Assembly (NCBI RefSeq): GCF_048544455.1
Contig: NC_133538.1
Span: 18,009,469-18,073,468 of the forward strand
DNA length: 64,000 nt
Direction: 5' to 3'
From: Silene latifolia
Lineage: Eukaryota > Streptophyta > Magnoliopsida > Caryophyllales > Caryophyllaceae
The notes under the pieces are model-generated. The model did not search any database. It was not told where the DNA came from and saw only the letters and a list, made by a program, of their open reading frames with translations. The translations under genes and the position numbers were made by a program. Positions 54,865-64,000 of the stretch are shown here, piece after piece. Every line of letters begins with the position of its first letter. The stretch's first letter is position 1.

Positions 54865-55128
54865 ATGGCAAACCTAAGTGGTATGTCAATGGGTTTGATC
54901 GCCAATTTGGAAAAAAACATTCAAACGGTACTTGAACAAGAGTTGAGAGCGATGAAGATGATTGTTGGTGCGATTGAAACTCGGAACTATTGTTATGTAC
55001 ATGGCGTTAAGGAGATTGAAAAGGAAGCGGATGATCTCATACAATCCTTGTTTGTTTCTTATGGAAAATGCATTGAACTTAGGAAAGAACTTGAGGATGA
55101 TCTAAAGGCTTTAAAATCCTTAAATTAG
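54865..55128 (+). CDS. Small coiled-coil protein A2 (87 residues)
   Basis: An intact frame from ATG 54865 with TATAAATA at 54769-54776, about 96 bases upstream, nearly the same spacing as in A1. Conserved with A1: ELRAMKMIVGAIETRN, CYVHGVKEIEKEADDLI, ELRKELEDDLKAL. Divergence is mainly in the first 20 residues (MANLSGMSMGLIANLEKN). Heptad-like Leu/Ile spacing suggests a coiled coil. Two open copies despite clear sequence divergence suggest that the protein sequence has been under selection at least for some time. Confidence 0.65.
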   Translation: MANLSGMSMGLIANLEKNIQTVLEQELRAMKMIVGAIETRNYCYVHGVKEIEKEADDLIQSLFVSYGKCIELRKELEDDLKALKSLN

Positions 55129-55696
55129 TAAGGATTAAAAGAAGTCCTTAATTAGATATTCATGTATTTAATTTCCAATTAATATCTATGCATGTTTTAT
55201 TTTTATAATATTATTATGTTGTACTTTTCTTATTTAAGTTTATCTTAATATTAACTATCATGGTTGGGTTTTCTCTTCTACCCCTTTTATATTTTGTTCG
55301 ATTTTGAATGTTAACTATGTGACGTCATTTTAATTTCGTACTTGAACAAGAGTTGATAAATAAATATCGGTTTTAAATACTGGGAATTATATTAATTACG
55401 CGATTTATTAAAATACAATTCATTGTACCGGAAGATTAAAGGACAAGTTGTCATTTCCTATAAACATATTAATTTTAATTCAACTTCCACTTGTTAATTT
55501 TAATTTATAATTAAAAATTCTCCTGTGTGGCATATGAAAAGACACGACCCACACTTTATTTATATATATGATACATTTGTATATTCAGTAAATCCTAACC
55601 ACATCTACTACCCAAGCCATTATCTAATTTGATTTGTCTATCAATATTTCAAACCCTAAACCTTTAAAACCTAAACTGAAAACTTCCTTCAAAATA

Positions 55697-55978
55697 ATGG
55701 ATCGGAACATTACCAAAACATTGATTACAATAGAGTACAACAAATGTTTCATAAATCGCTTAGAGGAAATCGAAAGGAAGAACAACCTATTCCTTGTTAA
55801 TGTTCAGATCCCACTCAAGGTTGCCAAAGATCGTGGCTTTATGCCGGAGATGGAGAAGATGCAGGCAGATATTGCATCTGCTTTACGAGACCTCAAACTA
55901 GCAAAGGAGGTGAAGATCAAAATCATGGAAGAGAATGCCTCCCTAAGAGCCTCTATTTCTCGTTTAAGTTCTATTTAA
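55697..55978 (+). CDS. Small coiled-coil protein B1 (93 residues)
   Basis: I take ATG 55697 (MDRNITKTLITIEYNKC) as the start; the frame is open further upstream but without an ATG. A helical protein follows: FINRLEEIERKNNLFLVNV, GFMPEMEKMQADIASALRDL, KEVKIKIMEENASLRASISR. It resembles the frame at 57130-57401 in order (RL-EI, M--MQ--I-AL, then a charged helix with L-x(6)-L), so I treat both as a second related pair. No known domain. Confidence 0.6.
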   Translation: MDRNITKTLITIEYNKCFINRLEEIERKNNLFLVNVQIPLKVAKDRGFMPEMEKMQADIASALRDLKLAKEVKIKIMEENASLRASISRLSSI

Positions 55979-56324
55979 TTTAGTGGGCATGCATGATGTC
56001 ACTTATATTAAGTATGTAAATTTTAAATGTGGGTTTTTAATATTTTCCATTTGAATCAGTTTTATTATCATTGATTTTCTTTGGTCTCGATATAACATAT
56101 GAATATCTATTAATAGTTGATTGATTTTCCTATTAAGTAGTCCGTATAAACTATTTTGATTTGACTAAACACAACACAAAAAGAATTACAATTGATTTGA
56201 TTTGATTATGTGTGTCGTGTAAGCAAGCAAGGCAGAAATCTAGCATGCATGCATGTTGATTTGACTTCCAATTGACAGGATTTAAACACATCATCACTAA
56301 GAAAAATAAAAAAATTTGTCTTTC

Positions 56325-56875
56325 TCCCCATTATAAAAGTAAAATGGCACTATTTTACATTCATCTACAAAAATAAAACTACCTTTAGATCTCATATATA
56401 CTTGTAAGGAGGACTCCAAACTTGTTCACAACTCTTGTGTCACTAATTCATTCATCAAGGTATTTAACCATTCATTCCTTTAAATTAAATCGTTTATATA
56501 GTTTACAATTTTTGCATGTATGCGACAATCAATTTAATAAGTCCTCAATCATAATTATATTTTAATTGAATATAAACGGTTTATGTGATATGAAAGGTTG
56601 TTATATTTGTTTCTTTTTACATAACGCTTTAATTTTTTTAATTGAATATAGACGGTTTTAAACATCACTAATTACAAAAATTAAAAAATTGTCTTTCTCC
56701 CCATTATAAAAGGAATATGGCAAGATTTTTTACATTCATCTACAAAAATAAAACTCCCTTTACAACACAAACCCTAGATCTCATATATACTTGTAAGGAG
56801 GACTCCAAACTTGTTCACAACTCTTGTTACTAATTGTTTGATCATTCATCAAGGTATTTTAACCATTCTTTCTTT
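56325..56875. repeat. Duplicated promoter and leader block
   Basis: A block of about 170 bases occurs at 56325-56500 and 56697-56875. Both have a TATA box (CATTATAAAAG, at 56332 and 56705), CATTCATCTACAAAAATAAA, AGGAGGACTCCAAACTTGTTC and CATCAAGGTATTT(T)AACCATTC. CAAG|GTATTT looks like a 5' splice donor for a leader intron ending at 57129. Confidence 0.85.
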
Positions 56876-57129
56876 TTTACGGCTCATTTCATCAAGATAT
56901 TTAACCATTCTTTCTTTTAAATGAAATTGTTTGTATAAGTTTAAAACCGTAAACGATTTTTGCATGTATGTGACAATCAATTTAATAACCCGTCAATCAT
57001 AACTATTTTTTGATTGAATATAAACGGTTTATGTCCATATTGGCGATGGGATATGAATGGTAGTTGTCATCCAATTTTCCTTTTACATAACGTTTTATTT
57101 TTAATTTAATTAACTAGTATGAATTTCAG

Positions 57130-57401
57130 ATGGTTAGACAGTTCATTCCTATATTAGTACAATACACTATCAATCGCAGAATCAAACTCGCTCGGTTGCG
57201 AGAGATTGACACTCAGTTGGCCGATCTAATAGACCGAGCGGAGGCGATAAGGCAAAATGGGCAATAAGTAGAGGGATGAACGACGTGCAGGAAAATATGG
57301 AAGCTCTTATACATGAAGTGAAAGCTAATCGTGAACAAGGGGTGATTGAAATCCGGAAAATTGAGTTGGAGCTTCATCAACTTGAACTTCTTGGTTTTTA
57401 G
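57130..57401 (+). pseudogene. Small coiled-coil protein B2 (one frameshift)
   Basis: The ATG follows directly on an acceptor-like TTTCAG (57124-57129), so a leader intron from the duplicated block upstream probably ends here. The first frame gives RQFIPILVQYTINRRIKL, ARLREIDTQLADLIDRAEAI and stops near 57268. A one-base shift at about 57255-57265 continues with SRGMNDVQENMEALIHEVKA and EIRKIELELHQLELLGF, stop at 57399-57401. The combined layout matches B1. It may be a recent frameshift or a sequencing error. Confidence 0.5.
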
Positions 57402-57881
57402 TTAGGTTAAATATGGTTTATATAGTACGTATTTTGTAAGGATTAAAAGGTTGGTTTATATTTTCCAATGGATCTATGATTATCAACTACCCATTTTCCT
57501 TTTCAAATTCCTGTTATTTTTTTTAATTACTATCTTACGTCCTTCGTTAAAAAAATACCCGTAATTTTACCAATGTGTGATGACTAATTTTAATCCAAAA
57601 TAAATCCGCACATGAGGAGAACACGGCTAAGCGAGTAACAAACGCCACAACGAGATCTTATGTCTGCTACAAATAATTATGCAATTTAACTTGGTAGGAT
57701 CGACCATTATTCACTTGGGCCATTAATATTCATTTTCCATGTTTCTATGTTAAAAACCGCACCATTAGGAATGTGGCCCCAATAGGGGAAAAGCCCAATC
57801 AAAATATAGGTCTTATATAACAATTTGGGCTCATTCTATTTATCAACTAACTTACTTGGGCCTTCGGTAACTAGACCCATT

Positions 57882-58020
57882 ATTACTTCCTCAATTGGGC
57901 CATTTTCATCGATTACTTTTCGTCGACCCATTTACTTCCTCAATTGGGCCATTTTCATCCATTCTTTCTCGTCGACCCATTTACTTCCTCAATTGGGCCA
58001 TTTTCATCCATTCATTTACT
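57882..58020. repeat. Tandem repeat, about 51-bp unit, 2.7 copies
   Basis: Units start TTACTTCCTCAATTGGGCCA and include TTTTCATC(C/G)ATT and CGTCGACCCAT. It lies within a GGGCC-rich stretch (57715-58030). Confidence 0.92.
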
Positions 58021-58255
58021 TGGGTCACAAGTAAGTAGATGTCATTTGCAATTTGCAATTTGCAAAGTTAACACATTACAAAGTAAATGTTTTTCTTTTT
58101 GCAATTGATTCATTTTAAGTTTTTAAAACCTTAATAATCAAGCATAACAAACCGAGACCGAAATTATTTTTGATCGACAACGAATAATGGACAACTATCG
58201 TCAAAATACAAATTTAGATCAACAATCAATAACAAATTAAAGCTTCTTCTCTTAT

Positions 58256-58712
58256 TTATGTAGTATTATCACAATACAAATTGATAATAATAATACAAAT
58301 ACAACCCATGAATAATACAATAACCGACGAGCTAACTTTTCTCGATTTAGTAGCACGTAACTTCCGAGATTTCAATTTAATATTTTCCGATGTCAATTGC
58401 CGTAACCTATCCTCCAAAGAGTTGTTTAGATCAATCAACCTGTTCATGTTCCGATCAACCTCCACGCATTCATCCCATATGAAGTAACCACAATCTTCAG
58501 TCTAAAGATGCATTAAAAATTAATTAGAGCAATAAACATAGATATTATACTAATTATATTATTTTGAGCTATAAACATAAATATACCTTCCATAAGGGAC
58601 AACGATAAAAAAACCTTCCTCTGTTAGGTCCATTTTTCTTCACGAGTTGACGGATTGGAACCAAGTTATGATAACAATGTGAATCGCAAGAACAAGATTG
58701 ATTAAAACTCAT
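58256..58712 (-). CDS. GRF-type zinc finger protein with C-terminal membrane anchor
   Basis: Two minus-strand exons, 58587-58712 and 58256-58501, joined in phase 0 (GGAAG|GTATAT ... CTTTAG|ACTG), give 123 residues with no break. The GRF zinc finger occupies residues 7-53: CSCDSHCYHN, NRGRFFYRCPLWK, then TEDCGYFIWDECV. A coiled coil follows (DLNNSLEDRLRQLTSENIKL), then a basic patch (SRKLRATKSRK) and a C-terminal membrane segment (SSVIVLFMGCICIIIINLY). The layout matches the plant family known as At4g04775-like, GRF zinc finger plus coil plus tail anchor. GRF fingers in other proteins bind single-stranded nucleic acids; the role of these small plant proteins is unclear. It is the gene nearest the right MULE end, pointing inward. 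Confidence 0.85.
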
Positions 58713-59144
58713 ATTAAAGATGATGGTGGTGTCGATACAATTGAAATATAGTATGAGATTTTAATAATTAAATATGATTATTAGATTTGGAAACAAAATA
58801 TACTTATTTTTTTAAGGAATTATTAGATTTGGGAAAAAAAATATACTGATTTTTTTTATGGATTATTAGATTTGGGGAAAAAAATATACTGATTTTTTTA
58901 AGTGAGAGAAACGATTTTTTTTAGTTAGAGAAATGAGGTTAAAATAAATAAGAACATAAAATAAATATAAGAAACAAAAAATAATTAGTATAGAGATTAG
59001 TATAAAAAAATTAGATTAATATTGCTAATGATCTTTGGAAAGTGTAGCAATTAATAGGTTGTCTCTTTTTGAATTTGAAATTCAAAATTTTCAAATTTAT
59101 CCCTCTAAAAACTCATTTGAAAAAGATTCCATATGGTCCCTACC
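58713..59144. other. AT-rich region inside the right MULE end
   Basis: Likely promoter/leader for the minus-strand GRF gene. GATTATTAGATTTGG(G/A)-AAAA-TATACT is repeated three times at about 58778-58900. Confidence 0.5.
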
Positions 59145-59218
59145 AAACTCCACTTGGCGTGCTCTCACTGGCCTGTGTACCAAGGCCCTTGTACACCCCG
59201 TGTACTTGTAGCCTTTTC
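59145..59218 (-). repeat. Right terminal inverted repeat of the giant MULE
   Basis: Complement of the left end: GGCGTGCTCTCACTGGCC, TGTGTACCAAGGCC, CTTGTACACCCCGTGTACTT, followed by the TSD copy GGGTCATAAA at 59219-59228. Confidence 0.75.
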
Positions 59219-59322
59219 GGGTCATAAAGTCGAAAATCGAATACTCGGATTTTAAACCAAATGACGTAAAAAAACTGCTACAACTATTCAAAGCCCAAAA
59301 TGCTAAATGAGGCTAATCAATA

Positions 59323-59617
59323 CTCCCTCCGTTCAACTCCACTTCGCAAGTATGCTTTTTGCACGGATATTAAGAAACGGATTAAAAAAACTATAAAAAG
59401 TACATAGAGAAAGAGAATGGTGGGGTTAAAAATGTTAAAAAAAATATAAATGTAAGGTTTTATGGTGGATTAGTGTGGGGTATGGATGACATTTTTTGTA
59501 AATATGAAGTGTGAATAAGGATAACATGGTCATTTTCTTGGCCTAAAAAGGAAACATATAAAGTGGAGTTGAATGACGAAAAAGAAATACATGTAAAGTG
59601 GAGTTGAATGGAGGGAG
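59323..59617. mobile_element. Stowaway MITE, 295 bp
   Basis: Ends CTCCCTCCGTTCAACTCCAC and its complement GTGGAGTTGAATGGAGGGAG, flanked by TA on both sides. Typical Tc1/mariner-derived Stowaway MITE; no ORF. Confidence 0.92.
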
Positions 59618-60403
59618 TAATCAGTAATCACTCCCCTGACTCTCATGCCGCTTATACTTGCCATCTTCCTTATGTGAAAAAATCGAAACCCTACATCTAT
59701 CTATTTTTCTCAACCTCCTCGTCCTCTTTTGCTCACTACTTCATTTTCCCATCAAGTTCAGATCTTTGATTCTATCAGTATATTATCGATCTTTGTTTCT
59801 CCGATTTCGTTTATTGAATAGAGAAAAATGGTGGTAATGGCAAATTAAAATTATAGGACAAAATTAGAATTGATGTTTGTGTCATTGTGGGAAGAAAATG
59901 AAGGTCAATTGTGATTTTGAGGATGTCTTTTTGGATTAATAATCTGGGGTTTACTTCACTTTGCTTTTCTTCAAATAAACAAAAACCCAGATCAACCTGT
60001 AATATTAGCCTATAATATCAAGATCTGGGTTTTACATCTTCAACCTTCTTTTCCAACCAACCTCGTTTTATATTAAGAATTAATCCACGGTGGTTGTGTC
60101 GTCGAAGGAGGAGCGACGACGACCGTCTTGCGAATACACAACCCCCGACGACATCTTTTCAGCGAGGTGTTGGTGGTGGTTTCTCGTAGATTAATTCTGG
60201 AGAGAGTCAGGAGAGTGATGTGGGGAGAGAGACGGTATTGTTTTAGTAAAGGTTATGGGAAAATGGTGAAGTGATATTCCCTCTATGTTCTTCCCATTTT
60301 ATTATAATATTACTCACATATAATAGAGAAATGGAAAGAACATTAAAATGTGGTGGGAATATAAAAGTATTGGACTATTTTACCCTTCCATTTTGTACTG
60401 AAC
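59618..60403. other. Spacer, leader-like, with a short palindromic insert
   Basis: CT-rich, 5'-leader-like DNA at 59690-59830 without a following long ORF. At about 60269-60363 a short palindrome (ATTCCCTCTATGTTCTTCC ... GGAAAGAACAT ... GGGAATAT) may be another small MITE. Confidence 0.4.
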
Positions 60404-60421
60404 AATAAATAGGATGATCTT

Positions 60422-60795
60422 ATTTTCAATAATAGTCTCCCTTTTGGTGAGATCTGTTGTTCCGTCCCTTCTTTCGGGGTTTTTCCATTTTTTCGTGGGA
60501 TTGTTATCAATATAATAAGTTTTAATCGACGGGGAGATTATCAGATTTGTTTCGTGGATGAATACATCAAGACGGCTACACTGTTTCCCTCCATCAAGAA
60601 GGATGCAAAGACATCGATTATTCATAGATTCAAGAAATTTATGATTTTGGAGCGGCAGCCATTACGATATTTAGATAGTTATTTTGAATGTATTTTTTAC
60701 GTTAGCAATCTTGATTTTCCTTTGTCTATTTGTTATCTTCATTGTAACCTACGCCTAGTTGATTATTAATGAGATGACAATTTCAAAAAAAAAAA
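60422..60795 (+). mobile_element. 5'-truncated retroposon with poly(A) and 18-bp TSD
   Basis: An exact 18-bp repeat AATAAATAGGATGATCTT flanks it (60404-60421, 60796-60813), and it ends in TTAATGAGATGACAATTTC followed by about 13 A. The tail is like that of plant L1 LINEs (translation end, TTAATGA, then poly(A)). The 374-bp body has only short frames. A SINE cannot be excluded, but no pol III boxes are evident. Confidence 0.82.
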
Positions 60796-60908
60796 AATAA
60801 ATAGGATGATCTTTTGGACAATAATATCCAGTTAATGAGAAGGCTGGAAACTTGCTTTTCTAAACCCTTATGCTACCACTCAGCAATAAAAGGGTTTTCT
60901 TTAATATA

Positions 60909-61222
60909 CTCCCTCTAATCCTTTATTTTCTTTCTCTTTACATTGGACACAAGAATTAAGAAATGGAGTATTATATTGATAAAAAGTTGGGTGGGGTTTG
61001 GTGATAGGAGAGAGGGATGAATAATTAAGAGTTAAATAATGAATTGTGGGCCACAAATATTAAAGTAAGGAATAAAATAGGATTAAAAGAGTTGAGTGGG
61101 TGGGGTAATAGGAGAGAGGTATGAATAAAATAAGAGTAAAAAGTTACCAAAAATAGAAAGGGGGAAGAAAACCTGAATAACCGTTTTAGGAAATAGGAAA
61201 GAATATGGTGAATTGGAGGGAG
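60909..61222. mobile_element. Stowaway-like MITE, 314 bp
   Basis: Ends CTCCCTCTAATCCTTTATTT and the complement of CTCCCTCCAATTCACCATAT, flanked by TA. An internal duplication (GGTGGGG-TAATAGGAGAGAGG-ATGAAT) occurs twice, inflating its size. Confidence 0.8.
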
Positions 61223-61231
61223 TATATAATA

Positions 61232-61800
61232 ACTAGGGTAAGACCCGTGAAAATTCACGGGGCTATTTAAAACTTTTAGAAATTTAATTTATTTATTAAA
61301 TTTGAGAAATGAATATAGGAAGATGAATGTAATCATTATAAATAAATTATTAATATGCCTATATTGGCTCTATATAGTTTTGGTGCCCCAACAACGTCGC
61401 TTGATCTACTTTATTTTATACGAAACAAAATTATATTGACTTGTCTAATTTTTAGATTTACCATTTACGATACTTGTTTAAATTATGATTAAAATAATAT
61501 TTATAAACTTGATTATAAAACGCATTCCCCGCTCCCGTTGTGCGTACTATTGTTACCTTTTTTTTGCAATACTTTCTAGCGTACCACTGTTACCCCACTA
61601 TTCACTCAATTAATATTATTACTTTCTACTACTGTTACTTTCATTATCATTGTTATTACTGTTACTTTCACTACTCCTTTATAACTAATATTAATTTCAC
61701 TACTCATGTAGTTATTACGGTTACTTTTGCTACCATCGTTGATATTACTGTTACTTTATTACTCGCAAGTCGCATTCTTGATTATAATTAATTTCATGAC
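61232..61800 (-). mobile_element. Helitron-like repeat copy 2 with 3'-type hairpin and CTAGT
   Basis: On the minus strand it ends CCCGTGAATTTTCACGGG, then TCTTACC and CTAGTT, the classic plant Helitron 3' layout (hairpin, short spacer, CTRRT). The interior is related to 20641-21210. The 5' end is not defined and there is no helicase gene, so it is probably a non-autonomous or truncated copy. Confidence 0.55.
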
Positions 61801-63016
61801 GTATGTTATTAAATGAGCTTCTTCCCTTCAAACTTGGAAGAATTAACATCGAATGCCAAGTTCCGGAAGTAGAATGATGTTCAATAATGAGCTAAGTTTA
61901 AATCGTAAAAATCTTGAGTTTGAAATAGAGGTTAAATGTGTTAATAGTGAATATAAAACATATTAAAAAAAATGATTTGCCATGTGTTTATTGCCAATGT
62001 GTACACTAAAATGGAAATGTCTCAACTTAGTTTGTTTTTTTTTTTCAAAAAATAATTGTAAAATAGGGTCTTTTAGTAATCATTTTTACTCACTAATAGA
62101 GTTGTGCCAGGATCAGTGTTACAATTATGGCAATGTAAAACCATCTTACACAAGACTTATAGAGTTATAGGACATGTCTAAAAAGAGAATTGCTGAAAAT
62201 TAACACATGAAATTTAACTAATAATCTGATAACTTATGATGAACACAAATATATTTTTATATCCTACCTTATCAAAATGAATTATTATTGTATACTTTTA
62301 CACGGAAACTTTGAAGAGATGATCTCTCCCTATATCATATATTGTGATAATTCTCTCATTTTATAATATAGTCCGTATTTTATTACTTTTGTATTATTTT
62401 TACATTAATTTGTAATTGTGCATTTTTTTTTAAAGAAAAAGCCCAATTTGGAAGATAGACTTTTTTTATTAGAAGAAAATAAAACTTGTGAAATGAACAA
62501 CAATGGGCCATAATTATTGGGCTATTTTTTCAGTCAAATAAAAGTTGTGAAATGAACAACCGAAAATCAGATCTTTGCTTTCATCTTCCATTCATTTGAT
62601 CAAATTATCGTAATTTCAATAGTTCATCACTTCATCCCTCGTAATAATCCATCTCCCTATCCTCTAATGTTTACCACTATTCAAAACCCAAATGCCTCAA
62701 AAACCAAGAAAACATATCACTAATTCTCTCAGCCACCTCCCCTCCCACGCCGGTGGTGGCCGTCTCATCTGCGTGAACAGCGCTGAATCGTCCCCTTCTA
62801 CTTTTGTTGTGTTTAGATGGTGATGTTGGGCGGATTTGAAGATGATTAATAGAATCAAATTGTTCAAATCCTTTCACCTTTATTTTTTTAACATAAAAGT
62901 CACGAAGGTTGTACACTGTTCGAATAGTAATCAAACGCACCGTTTTGAGAGCACTGCCTTTCTTTCGCTGCGTTTAGTGTGGGGCTTTGGGCTTGGTTTT
63001 CAATTGTCTTTTAGAA
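61801..63016. other. AT-rich spacer
   Basis: No gene or element is recognised. A GC-richer stretch at 62720-62800 (CACCTCCCCTCCCACGCCGG) has no convincing ORF. Confidence 0.45.
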
Positions 63017-63024
63017 GTTGGGCC

Positions 63025-63857
63025 TTGGGATGGCAATGGTTAGGGTCCGCCTAGACCCGGACCCGAAATTTTCCCTTTGGACCCGTACCCGACCCAGACC
63101 CGCAAGGGTCTAAAATTTGAGGACCCATACCCAGACCCTATGGGTAAGGGTAGGGTCTGGGTCTATCCACGGGTCCGAGTTTCAGCCACTTTAGTAACAT
63201 GATTAACAGCTATGGGGTCTATAATATTAAAAAAAAAATTCATACTACTTTAACATTATCAGTTTATTAATCTCTATTGTACACTACCAAATCCAATATA
63301 CATACCAAAGAGATTAAGAAAGACAAAGAAGACCTAAATTAATTTTACATCCAAATACATGTGAAAAAATCAAACTCGGAACCCAAAAATCAATACCGTA
63401 CTTGATAGCCGTCTCCATCTGACCGTCGTTGGCTGCCGTTAATGGTGGTTGTCGGTCGCCGCCTATTAGAGAGGTGGTTGCCAGTCGCGTATCAGTGTTG
63501 CGGTGGTGATTTTCTTGTGTCAGTGGTGGAGTGGTGGTATTGTCGGAAGAGTTTGGTTGGGTTTTATCGCTTTATGGGATGAGGGAAGAAAAAGAGACTT
63601 TAGTTGGGTTTCTACGGTCTGCCAGTATGAATTCAGAAAAGTTGTGATTTTAATTTTTTTTTTTTTTTTTTTTAATAAAGGGTCTAAGGGTCGGGTATGG
63701 GTCTCATAACTTAGACCCGGACCCGGAACCGAAATATTTTATTAAGACTCATACCCGACCTATATCCATTGGGTCTAAAAAAATGAGACCCATACCCGAC
63801 CCATTAGGGTTCGACCCTCAGGGCCTGGGTCAGGTCCCCGACCCATTGCCATCCCTA
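63025..63857. mobile_element. hAT-like non-autonomous element, 833 bp
   Basis: Ends TTGGGATGGCAATGG and complement CCATTGCCATCCCTA, flanked by an exact 8-bp TSD GTTGGGCC (63017-63024, 63858-63865). Subterminal regions on both sides are full of GACCCG(G/T)ACCC / GGGTCTGGGT repeats. The centre (63200-63660) is unique, contains a 24-base poly(T) near 63654 and no transposase. Confidence 0.9.
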
Positions 63858-63865
63858 GTTGGGCC

Positions 63866-64000
63866 TTCTCATTACCATCATTCCCGCTTATTATACTCTA
63901 CTTATTTCGCCTTTAGTCTTTCCCCGTCTCTCAGCCACACATTTTCCTTTCTCTATTTTCTTTCACAACCGACCCTTCTCTCTCCTTTGTACTTTCTCTT
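63866..64000. other. CT-rich window end
   Basis: Pyrimidine-rich DNA (CTCTCAGCC, CTTTCTCTATTTTC, CTCTCTCC) resembling a plant 5' leader; a gene may start beyond the window. Nothing is provable here. Confidence 0.3.

Larger units (their letters stand above)
38222..59218 (+). mobile_element. Giant Mutator-like element (about 21.0 kb) with cargo genes
   Basis: Inverted ends at 38222-38295 and 59145-59218 share AGTACACGG(C/G)GTGTACAAGG and TTGGTACAC(G/A)GGCCA, about 84% identical over 57 bases by eye. Each end abuts the direct repeat GGGTCATAAA (38212-38221, 59219-59228), a 10-bp TSD within the 8-11 bp range of MULEs. Inside, next to the left end, is a FAR1/FRS-type MULE transposase pseudogene pointing inward. 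The remaining 17 kb holds small genes in related sets, tandem arrays and telomere-like blocks. A typical autonomous MULE is 3-8 kb, so this is exceptional. I infer one element; the alternative is two solo ends of a family flanking unrelated DNA. Confidence 0.72.

Noticed and set aside
62677-63054. Overlapping short frames near 62.7-63.05 kb as host genes
   Set aside because: No motif, no splice context, and the last part enters the hAT-like element.

Overview
The window looks like nuclear DNA from a flowering plant, most likely a eudicot. It is AT-rich, has no operons, and is packed with plant-type transposable elements, introns, TATA-box promoters and plant telomere-like (TTTAGGG) motifs. 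The species cannot be fixed from sequence alone. I see no certain conserved host gene; almost every recognisable coding region belongs to a mobile element, and most are broken.

Layout. (1) 1-2442: spacer with a CT/AT microsatellite and one palindromic MITE. (2) 2457-19772: a 5'-truncated L1-type LINE on the minus strand, bounded by a 14-bp target-site duplication (TSD), split by a 14.5-kb Ty3/gypsy Tat-lineage LTR retrotransposon (4569-19041; 518-bp LTRs, tRNA-Trp primer site, GGTGC TSD). That element has decayed gag-pol plus a better-preserved antisense gene with a plant mobile domain. (3) 21517-35356: a PIF/Harbinger transposon (TTA TSD, matching TIRs) with both expected genes, a Myb/SANT-like protein and a DDE transposase. 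The intron of its transposase gene holds a complete-ended CACTA element (24434-34002, TAT TSD). The CACTA carries a TNPD-type transposase pseudogene and a second gene with a Ulp1-like protease end. (4) 35360-38211: a hAT-like MITE with an internal tRNA-like module, another MITE, Helitron-like ends and a tRNA-derived SINE.

(5) 38222-59218: the most unusual region. Two inverted copies of a roughly 60-70-bp terminal sequence, each abutting a 10-bp direct repeat GGGTCATAAA, enclose 21.0 kb. I read this as a giant Mutator-like element (MULE). It contains a FAR1/FRS-type MULE transposase pseudogene with a C-terminal 12-residue repeat, a multi-exon AT-hook gene, and cargo of small genes that mostly come in related sets: three members of an unrecognised family sharing a VGS..DLM..YI.PRC core, two F-box-like genes, two tandem coiled-coil genes, two further coiled-coil genes, one basic orphan gene and an apparently intact GRF-zinc-finger/membrane-anchor gene. 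Tandem arrays and telomere-like blocks lie between them.

(6) 59219-64000: spacer with two Stowaway MITEs, a truncated retroposon with poly(A) and an 18-bp TSD, a Helitron-like end and an 833-bp hAT-like non-autonomous element.

The nesting gives a relative history: LINE first, then Tat; Harbinger first, then CACTA. The two Tat LTRs differ at about 22 of 518 sites by eye (about 4%), so this insertion is not recent.
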